The notes under the pieces were generated by a model. The model saw nothing but the letters and a program-made list of their open reading frames with translations, made no database searches and was not told the DNA's origin. Positions 1 through 5,304 of a stretch of DNA of 7,076 nt are shown in pieces (position 1 is the stretch's first letter; each line of letters opens with the position of its first letter). The stretch covers positions 1-7,076 of the forward strand of contig JBDHTO010000066.1 in assembly GCA_039808665.1 (NCBI GenBank). Direction: 5' to 3'. The stretch comes from JBDHTO01 sp039808665. Its GTDB lineage: Bacteria; Pseudomonadota; Alphaproteobacteria; Paracaedibacterales; JAKBAR01. Made by a program: the position numbers and the translations under genes.

Positions 1-13
1 TTTTTTCTTTATT

Positions 14-1693
14 TTATGGATAAACGTAATCTCTCCACTCTGGTGTCATGGCATCCAAGTGTTTTCTGAGATCATTCACAAGGGTGTGTGGGTTATGTTC
101 TTTATGAACCATGTGAAGGACAAAGGCTTCCTGACCAGAGCGGGGAGAAACGATTTTATTGTTTTTGACGCTTCTTCGAATGCCCAGTTCGTCAAAAAGT
201 TGAACCACGGGGGTAAATCGACGAAGATGCTTGAATGTAACGCTATCCTTAGATTTTTCCGTGAGAAGCGTTAAGAGCTCCTTTGAAGAAGAAGAGAGTT
301 TTGGTATCTCTGGTTTTGTTGTTGCGATAGAGTTTTTGGGCTCCAGATACTTTGATGTCACATACTTTTGATACTCAAAAAGCTCAGTAAGAGAACTTCG
401 AAATTCTTCTTCAGGGTCCGGTCCTTCCTCTGATGCGTCTACTGTTTTAGCAGAAGGTGTTTTTTCTTTTTCAGTCAGTTCAGGGGTGGTGTCCGTAAAA
501 TCTATTTTTTTTTGGTCTGTTGGAAGAGTAGTAGGGAGTTCTTCCTCTTTTTCTTTTCTGTCTGTCGCAATTACTTTATCAATGATTACAGATGATGTCG
601 AATCTGTTGATGTGGATGTAACATTGGGTAATGCTTCTTCTTTCTTTTTATCGTTATTTAAGGTCTCTCTCTGTTTGCGACGAAACTTTGCTTCTCTACG
701 TTTTCTAGCGCGCTCTCTTTGAAGCTGCTCCATATCAGCATCCAGGATTCTCATATAGAGTTCCAGAATCTGTGCGGGGTCGGATGCTTCTATTCTGTCC
801 CTCATAGAGGTGGACCAGGTATCGAGCTTTAAAATGCATGTGATATCTGAGTCCTTAGGTTGAGGAAACCTTTGTAGGGGGGGGCGTCTCTTTCTATTTT
901 CTCTGATCAGTGTGCGCAATAAATTTCTATCGCTTGAGGTGTCTAGAAATTTATAGGTAACATCATCGGCAAAAAGTCCTATGGATCCTAACTCATCTTG
1001 TATGTAAGGAAGAGATCTTGAAGCAAGGATGTGTTGAGCTTTAAGGGCGTTAAAAGAAGGCGTTATATCTAGAGAATAAGCGCCTATGAGTTTTGTGCAC
1101 CGACTATATGAATAAAGGGAAATGGCCAAAAGTTCATATCCCATGTTAATGGTGTCAAGGTGGCTTTTCGCTGTTTGAAAGAACATGCTAAGCAAGCAGT
1201 CATGTCCTATTTTCCCGTCTATTCTTTGTGGCGTTAGCGTAACGGCCAATAATCCATCGGCAAGAAGGTATAAAATTGTTTCCTTGGAAAGGGTTACGGT
1301 TTCTGTGAACTTGGCAAGGTCTTCTAATGATGCTGCTTTCTCTTCTAGCAGCGCCAGGGTTTTTTCGTTTGCGGGATTTATATGTCCTTTTTGTTTCAAG
1401 GTAAGGATTGCTGCTTGAGCTTTTTCATAGAACAGTTGAAGTTTTAGGAAGGGAAGTTTTTGTGTGATTTCCTCACGCGCAAAGGTTTTTCTAAGTTCTT
1501 CAATTTGTAATTGTGTCGTTGTATTTTTTTCTAGGAGATCTTCTATATCAACAGATTTAAAAAATTTTTCCATTTGTAGAGGCGTTAGGTTTTTAGGTAA
1601 GCCGATCTCATCGACTTCGGTAAAAACTGAGGTTCCTCCGCTGTGTGCAAAAGAAGAGGTAAGGAGAGAGAGAAGGAAAATTTTTTTAATCAT
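14..1693 (-). CDS. Putative exported multidomain protein of unknown function
   Basis: I do not recognise this 559-residue protein. Residues 1-18 look like a Sec signal peptide: two lysines, a hydrophobic core (IFLLSLLTSSF) and an A-H-S site before GGTS. Residues about 35-260 are predominantly helix-forming, with cysteines at 166, 199 and 286. Residues about 318-345 are very rich in Arg, Lys and Glu and could form a basic coiled coil. Residues about 346-470 are a low-complexity Ser/Thr/Lys/Glu/Pro linker, probably disordered. Residues about 484-559 form a small alpha-beta-beta-beta-alpha-like domain that recalls HicA-type folds but lacks the GSH motif. The start is supported by the signal peptide, although no Shine-Dalgarno sequence precedes it. 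It lies 55 bases downstream of ubiE on the same strand. AGA is common among its arginine codons, unlike tlc. The export call is fairly sure; any function, such as a host-directed or surface protein, is inference. Confidence 0.8.
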   Translation of the reverse strand: MIKKIFLLSLLTSSFAHSGGTSVFTEVDEIGLPKNLTPLQMEKFFKSVDIEDLLEKNTTTQLQIEELRKTFAREEITQKLPFLKLQLFYEKAQAAILTLKQKGHINPANEKTLALLEEKAASLEDLAKFTETVTLSKETILYLLADGLLAVTLTPQRIDGKIGHDCLLSMFFQTAKSHLDTINMGYELLAISLYSYSRCTKLIGAYSLDITPSFNALKAQHILASRSLPYIQDELGSIGLFADDVTYKFLDTSSDRNLLRTLIRENRKRRPPLQRFPQPKDSDITCILKLDTWSTSMRDRIEASDPAQILELYMRILDADMEQLQRERARKRREAKFRRKQRETLNNDKKKEEALPNVTSTSTDSTSSVIIDKVIATDRKEKEEELPTTLPTDQKKIDFTDTTPELTEKEKTPSAKTVDASEEGPDPEEEFRSSLTELFEYQKYVTSKYLEPKNSIATTKPEIPKLSSSSKELLTLLTEKSKDSVTFKHLRRFTPVVQLFDELGIRRSVKNNKIVSPRSGQEAFVLHMVHKEHNPHTLVNDLRKHLDAMTPEWRDYVYP

Positions 1694-1698
1694 AAATA

Positions 1699-1725
1699 AA
1701 TATAAGCAAGATTGTGTTTAGTCTA
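1699..1725 (-). promoter_or_regulatory. Candidate promoter, possibly giving a leaderless transcript
   Basis: Read on the minus strand, TAGACT (1720-1725) and TATATT (1699-1704) resemble -35 and -10 boxes, with a short 15-base spacer. Only five bases separate the -10-like box from the ATG of the exported protein gene, so transcription could begin at or next to the start codon. No AGGAG-like sequence lies upstream of that ATG. The region is AT-rich, so chance matches are likely. Confidence 0.25.
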
Positions 1726-1731
1726 TTTATG

Positions 1732-1750
1732 GAATATTTGATAAATATTC
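1732..1750. repeat. Perfect AT-rich inverted repeat between ubiE and the exported-protein gene
   Basis: GAATATTT (1732-1739) and AAATATTC (1743-1750) are exact inverted arms around a 3-base GAT spacer. The repeat overlaps the ubiE stop codon (1749-1751) and lies about 40-57 bases upstream of the exported-protein start. It has almost no G+C in the stem and no following T-tract on the minus strand, so it is a poor terminator. It could be an operator-like site or chance in AT-rich DNA. Confidence 0.35.
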
Positions 1751-2480
1751 AAGATTTTTTTCCGTGATGAATCGCAACCACCCCGAATGTAAGATTTTCA
1801 AAAGATGCGTTTTCAAAGCTTGCGTTTGTGATCATGTCTTTAAAAGCCTCTTGTGAAGGAAAAGAACGAATACTATCCACAAGATATTGATAAGCTTTTT
1901 CATCATTGGCGACAACACCGCCAAGGTGGGGGATGACTTTTGAGTAAAGATCATAGGCCATTTTCACATATTCGTTGTCAACATGGCTGAACTCAAGACA
2001 ATAAAAACGGCCGCCAGGTTTAAGAATACGATAAGCCTCACTCAGGGCTTTTTCCATATTGCCAATGTTACGCATGCCAAAGGAGATAGTATAGGCATCA
2101 AAACTCTCACCCTCGAAAGGGAGGTTTTCTGCATCAGCCACTTTATACTCAACATTTAAAATCCCTTGATCGATGGACTTGTCACGACCCAGGTTGAGCA
2201 TGGATTCAGTCAAATCTGTTGCGGTGATTTTGAGATTGAGAAAGGGATATATTTCAAGGATTTTTCTTGTGATATCCCCTGTTCCCGATGCGACATCAAG
2301 AACTCTCTCGCCTGTGTGAAGGGTGAGGTTTTTGACAAAATAATCTTTCCAATAACGATGAATGCCGAGGCTCATCAAATCATTCATAATGTCGTAAGAA
2401 TTTGTAACCCGGCTGAAAAGATCGTGAACACGCTTGGTTTTTACCCAATCTTCAACTTGTTCAAAACCAAAGAGTGCCAT
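1749..2480 (-). CDS. ubiE: Ubiquinone/menaquinone biosynthesis C-methyltransferase UbiE
   Basis: This cytoplasmic, SAM-dependent enzyme C-methylates the benzoquinol ring in ubiquinone synthesis and demethylmenaquinol in menaquinone synthesis. The 243-residue length is normal for the family. The UbiE/COQ5 signature is clear at residues 29-45 (YDIMNDLMSLGIHRYWK). The SAM-binding glycine-rich motif is VLDVASGTGD (60-69), followed by ATDLT (87-91), DAENLPF (116-122) and the second family signature RILKPGGRFYCLEFS (151-165). YLVDSIRSFP (199-208) and NLTFGVVAIHHG (229-240) match the C-terminal conserved blocks, but the tail after HHG is only KKS. GAGG lies five bases before the ATG and supports this start. 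It diverges from the dehydrogenase gene and precedes the exported-protein gene on the same strand. Its presence suggests that a quinone-based respiratory chain is kept. No other ubiquinone gene is visible nearby. Confidence 0.96.
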   Translation of the reverse strand: MALFGFEQVEDWVKTKRVHDLFSRVTNSYDIMNDLMSLGIHRYWKDYFVKNLTLHTGERVLDVASGTGDITRKILEIYPFLNLKITATDLTESMLNLGRDKSIDQGILNVEYKVADAENLPFEGESFDAYTISFGMRNIGNMEKALSEAYRILKPGGRFYCLEFSHVDNEYVKMAYDLYSKVIPHLGGVVANDEKAYQYLVDSIRSFPSQEAFKDMITNASFENASFENLTFGVVAIHHGKKS

Positions 2481-2574
2481 TTCATCCTCATCATTCTTGG
2501 CGCGAGGGGTGAAGACGCGCTATAAATGTTATAAATACTATGCTTTGCACATCATACGAAGAGAAAGATAAAAA
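2481..2574. promoter_or_regulatory. Divergent intergenic region with candidate promoter
   Basis: These 94 bases lie between two divergent starts, so both promoters should be here. On the plus strand, TTGGCG (2497-2502) and TATAAA (2521-2526), 18 bases apart, form a plausible -35/-10 pair for the dehydrogenase. A second TATAAA occurs at 2530-2535. For ubiE on the minus strand I found only an AT-rich TATAAC-like -10 (complement of 2528-2533) with no convincing -35. The ubiE Shine-Dalgarno GAGG is the complement of 2486-2489. The dehydrogenase has only a weak purine stretch upstream (GAAGAG, 2557-2562). Confidence 0.35.
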
Positions 2575-3501
2575 ATGAAGCCTATTCATGTTGCTGTTGT
2601 GGGGGCAGGTCAAATGGGGGTTAATCACCTCAAGGCCTATCAAAAAAGAGAAGATGTTCACGTTGTAGGGATTGTTGATGTGCGCTCTGGCCACGCGGAT
2701 GACATTGCGAGGGAATTCAATTGCCGTGTTTTGTCTATGGAAGATCTCAAGGGAAGTGTCGATGCTGTAAGCGTTGTGACACCCTCTGCAACCCACGCAA
2801 AGGTGGGGAGATATCTCCTCGAGCAAGGGGTTCATTGCCTTATTGAAAAACCGCTCGCGATGGATTTGAATCAATGCAAGGCCCTTGTGGATGTTGCTTC
2901 AAAGACGAATACAACGCTTGTTGTTGGGCATGTTGAGGAATATAACAATGGGTTTCGCTATCTTAAAGATGCCCTTGAGCGCAATAATGAAAAGCCGGAA
3001 TATATCTTTTGTGAAAGGTTGAATCACGGAAGCCAACGCATTGTGGATGCGGATGTGGTGCTTGATCTGATGATTCACGATCTTGGGTGTGTTGTGGACC
3101 TTATGGGAGGAGATGGGAGAAAGCTTCAGGTGTTGAATGCGACGGGGTATAGCCGTGGTGGAAATCATGCAGATACCGCTGTGGCAACCTTAAAGTCGCC
3201 CTCATGCCTGATTACGCTTCAGGCAAGTCGTATTTGTCATCATCGTCATCGTGAATTTTCATTGCATACAAAAAACCATAGTTATTTTCTTAACTACATG
3301 TCCCAACAGGTATCTGTGTATAGGGACGGTCAACTAACAAGTCAGACCAACCATCCCTGGATGTCCCCTCTTGAGTGTGAAATTGATCACTTTCTTCATT
3401 GTATTCGGGATCCTGCTGTAAAGGTGCTAACATCGGGTATTAAAGCCGGTTTGACAATGCAATACGTCGAAGAGATACAAAATAAGATTTATAAGCGATA
3501 G
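2575..3501 (+). CDS. Gfo/Idh/MocA-family NAD(P)-dependent oxidoreductase, GnnA-like
   Basis: This 308-residue protein has the standard two-domain layout. The N-terminal Rossmann domain (about 1-120) carries VAVVGAGQMG (6-15), an acidic Asp35 at the end of the second strand that favours NAD over NADP, and the family motif EKP (91-93). The C-terminal domain holds VVLDLMIHDL (161-170), in which His168 sits at the usual catalytic/substrate-binding position. The pattern VGHVEEYN (117-124), the LMIHD block and FLNYMSQQVSVY (238-249) resemble UDP-N-acetylglucosamine 3-dehydrogenases (GnnA), which make the 3-keto sugar for 2,3-diamino lipid A. That resemblance is from memory of the family, and no GnnB aminotransferase or lpx gene is visible here. 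No signal or membrane segment is seen, so it should be cytoplasmic. The gene ends 25 bases before a strong terminator, so it is probably transcribed alone. The superfamily is sure; the substrate is not. Confidence 0.9.
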   Translation: MKPIHVAVVGAGQMGVNHLKAYQKREDVHVVGIVDVRSGHADDIAREFNCRVLSMEDLKGSVDAVSVVTPSATHAKVGRYLLEQGVHCLIEKPLAMDLNQCKALVDVASKTNTTLVVGHVEEYNNGFRYLKDALERNNEKPEYIFCERLNHGSQRIVDADVVLDLMIHDLGCVVDLMGGDGRKLQVLNATGYSRGGNHADTAVATLKSPSCLITLQASRICHHRHREFSLHTKNHSYFLNYMSQQVSVYRDGQLTSQTNHPWMSPLECEIDHFLHCIRDPAVKVLTSGIKAGLTMQYVEEIQNKIYKR

Positions 3502-3526
3502 CTTCATATCTATCAAAAAACATTTA

Positions 3527-3566
3527 AAAATAAAAAGATGAGAAAAAAGACTCATCTTTTTATTTT
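3527..3566 (+). terminator. Intrinsic terminator after the dehydrogenase gene
   Basis: The arms 3527-3542 and 3551-3566 are perfectly complementary over 16 bases and enclose an 8-base A-rich loop (3543-3550). The core is AAAAAGATGAG / CTCATCTTTTT, with a T-rich 3' arm and an A-rich 5' arm. It could therefore work in both orientations. It separates the dehydrogenase transcript from tlc. Confidence 0.85.
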
Positions 3567-3571
3567 ACTTA

Positions 3572-3622
3572 TGCTAGTATCGTGCGCGTATCAACCCTAA
3601 AAAACTTAAGATTTTTCAAGGA
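3572..3622 (+). promoter_or_regulatory. Candidate extended -10 promoter and ribosome-binding site of tlc
   Basis: TGCTAGTAT (3572-3580) fits an extended -10 element (TG, one base, then TAnnAT). The -35 region falls in the T-rich 3' arm of the preceding terminator and is a poor match, as is common when the -10 is extended. A start near 3587 would give a leader of about 45 bases. AAGGA (3618-3622), eight bases before the ATG at 3631, is a good Shine-Dalgarno sequence. The ribosome site is firm; the promoter is tentative. Confidence 0.45.
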
Positions 3623-3630
3623 CAAGAAAA

Positions 3631-5169
3631 ATGAAAACAAGTGACACTCAAGCAGACTTTTCGGGTATTAGGGGTATTTTTTGGCCAATTCATGGTTATG
3701 AAACCAAAAAATTCCTCCCCATGGGTCTCATGATGCTTTGCATCCTTTTTAACTATACTATTCTCCGCGATATTAAGGACGTTCTCGTCGTGCTTGCACC
3801 AGCAGGCGGTGCCGAAACAATTTCCTTCTTGAAGCTTTATGGCGTAACACCTTCTGCGATCCTCTTTATGGTTCTATTCGTAAAGCTTGCAAACGTGCTC
3901 TCCAAAGAGAATCTTTTCTACGCAATTATTCTTCCCTTTGTTCTTTTCTTTGCGGCGTTTGCCTTTGTAATCTATCCAAACAAAGAAGCGCTTCACATGA
4001 GCATTGAGACCATTAAAGGGATGCAGGAAAGCTTTCCAACCTTCCACTGGATGATCCCTGTGATTGGTAACTGGAGCTTCAGCTTGTTTTATATCCTTGC
4101 TGAACTTTGGGGTTCTGTGGTTCTTTCCATGCTTTTCTGGCAGTTTGCGAACCAAATCACAAAAGTTCATGAGGCAAAACGCTTTTACGGTCTTTTCGGT
4201 ATGATTGGTAACTTTGGTCTTGTTCTTTCTGGTTCCTTGATCATTTTCTGTTCACAACTTTCAAAAGGTCTTGCTGAGGGTGTTGATAAATGGGGCTTTA
4301 ACCTTAAGCTTCAAATGTCTCTCGTTGCGCTTTCTGGATTGCTTACAGTAGCGATTTACTACTGGATGAACCGTAAAGTTCTCACAGATCCACGCCTTTA
4401 TGATGCAGGTCAAGAAGGTTCTGGGAAGAAGAAAAAACCAAAACTTTCCCTTGGTGAAAGCTTTAAGTACATCCTTAGCTCCCCATATCTTGGTCTTATT
4501 GCGGTTATCGTTCTTGCTTATGGACTTTCTATCAACCTCGTTGAGGGTGTTTGGAAAGGTCAAATCAAAGTCCGCTTCCCAAGTGAAAACGACTATGCAG
4601 CGTTCATGGGTCAATTCTCCATGTCCACAGGTTTTGCAACCATTATTCTTATGCTTATTGGTAACAACATCTTGCGTCGTTTCAGCTGGTTTACAGCGGC
4701 GATTATCACGCCAATCATGATCTTGGTCACAAGCTTTGTGTTCTTTGGATTTATCCTCTATGGAAACTCCTATGATCCGTTTTCTGAGCTTGTAACACCT
4801 TTCATGACAACAACAATCGTTATGGCAGCGTTGGTTATTGGTCAGGTTCAAAACGTTCTCTCCAAGGCGACGAAGTACTCACTCTTTGACTCAACAAAGC
4901 AGATGGCTTACATCCCGCTTGATGATGAGCTTAAAACAAAGGGTCAGGCAGCTGTTGAGGTTATCGGTGGACGTGCAGGTAAATCTGGCGGTGCATTGAT
5001 TCAGTCCTCACTCCTTATGGCTGTGGGCGGTGCGGCAACACTTGCAAGCCTTGCACACATTCTTGGTGGTATCGTTATCGTCGTTGTGATTGCATGGTGC
5101 TTCTCTGTTGTTGGCCTTAGCAAAAAATTCGAAGAGCTTAAAGCTCAGAGAGAAAAAGAAGCAGCATAA
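3631..5169 (+). CDS. tlc: Tlc/NTT-family nucleotide (ATP/ADP-type) translocase
   Basis: This inner-membrane antiporter exchanges nucleotides with the host cytosol, classically host ATP for bacterial ADP. Its 512 residues match the usual size (about 500) and the 12-helix layout of the family. Conserved blocks are NYTILRDIKD (41-50), GAETISFLKLYGVTPSAI (60-77), LAELWGSVV (156-164), SINLVEGVWK (300-309) and the C-terminal stretch 412-458, with KYSLFD, MAYIPLDDELKTKGQAA and GKSGGALIQ. Glu158 and Glu305 occupy blocks whose acidic residues are important in studied homologues. A charged loop lies near 258-275 and a charged tail at 497-512. Gly is mostly GGT and codons look biased as in highly expressed genes. 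Strong terminators lie before and after it, so it is probably monocistronic. Paralogues in this family carry other NTPs or NAD, so ATP/ADP exchange is likely but not proven. Confidence 0.96.
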   Translation: MKTSDTQADFSGIRGIFWPIHGYETKKFLPMGLMMLCILFNYTILRDIKDVLVVLAPAGGAETISFLKLYGVTPSAILFMVLFVKLANVLSKENLFYAIILPFVLFFAAFAFVIYPNKEALHMSIETIKGMQESFPTFHWMIPVIGNWSFSLFYILAELWGSVVLSMLFWQFANQITKVHEAKRFYGLFGMIGNFGLVLSGSLIIFCSQLSKGLAEGVDKWGFNLKLQMSLVALSGLLTVAIYYWMNRKVLTDPRLYDAGQEGSGKKKKPKLSLGESFKYILSSPYLGLIAVIVLAYGLSINLVEGVWKGQIKVRFPSENDYAAFMGQFSMSTGFATIILMLIGNNILRRFSWFTAAIITPIMILVTSFVFFGFILYGNSYDPFSELVTPFMTTTIVMAALVIGQVQNVLSKATKYSLFDSTKQMAYIPLDDELKTKGQAAVEVIGGRAGKSGGALIQSSLLMAVGGAATLASLAHILGGIVIVVVIAWCFSVVGLSKKFEELKAQREKEAA

Positions 5170-5186
5170 ATCTGCTAATTTTAAAG

Positions 5187-5217
5187 AAAAAAGGGCGGCC
5201 TTCTGGTCGCCTTTTTT
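5187..5217 (+). terminator. Intrinsic terminator after tlc
   Basis: A GC-rich stem forms between 5187-5200 and 5205-5217 around a TTCT loop (5201-5204). It has one bulged G and one G-U pair, ends in six T, and is extended by six A-T pairs at its base. It starts 18 bases after the tlc stop codon, so most tlc transcripts should end here. Confidence 0.9.
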
Positions 5218-5244
5218 GTTATTGATGCTTCTTTTCATAAATTT

Positions 5245-5274
5245 TTGCCCTTGTGATGGGCTTTGGTGTACAAA
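5245..5274 (+). promoter_or_regulatory. Candidate promoter of the ABC exporter gene
   Basis: TTGCCC (5245-5250) and TACAAA (5269-5274, followed by T) form a plausible -35/-10 pair with an 18-base spacer. Transcription would begin about 25 bases before the ATG at 5305. The position just after the tlc terminator and in front of the next gene makes a promoter expected here. No strong Shine-Dalgarno sequence is visible between it and the ATG. Confidence 0.4.
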
Positions 5275-5304
5275 TAAGAATCAACCTGAAAAAAATGCTA
5301 AAAT

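Noticed and set aside
1..13. T-rich tract at the left edge, considered as the terminator of the exported-protein gene
   Set aside because: On the minus strand it reads as A-rich, and no hairpin is visible within the window. It could be the T-tail of a plus-strand terminator lying to the left, which cannot be judged.
59..1721. Several plus-strand open frames of 71-85 codons opposite the exported-protein gene
   Set aside because: They are antisense to a long frame with a signal peptide and structured domains. Their Ser/Phe-rich sequence is what the reverse of Lys/Glu-rich coding DNA gives.
2166..2525. A 119-codon plus-strand frame opposite ubiE
   Set aside because: It is antisense to a well-conserved enzyme gene and shows no domain of its own.
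4261..4851. A 196-codon minus-strand frame inside tlc
   Set aside because: The Cys/His/Asn/Lys-rich translation is the reverse of membrane-protein codons. The plus-strand frame carries all the conserved translocase motifs.
5247..5263. Short inverted repeat GCCC...GGGC upstream of the exporter gene, considered as a riboswitch or attenuator
   Set aside because: The stem is only four base pairs with a 7-base loop and no further pairing partners. It overlaps a plausible promoter spacer.
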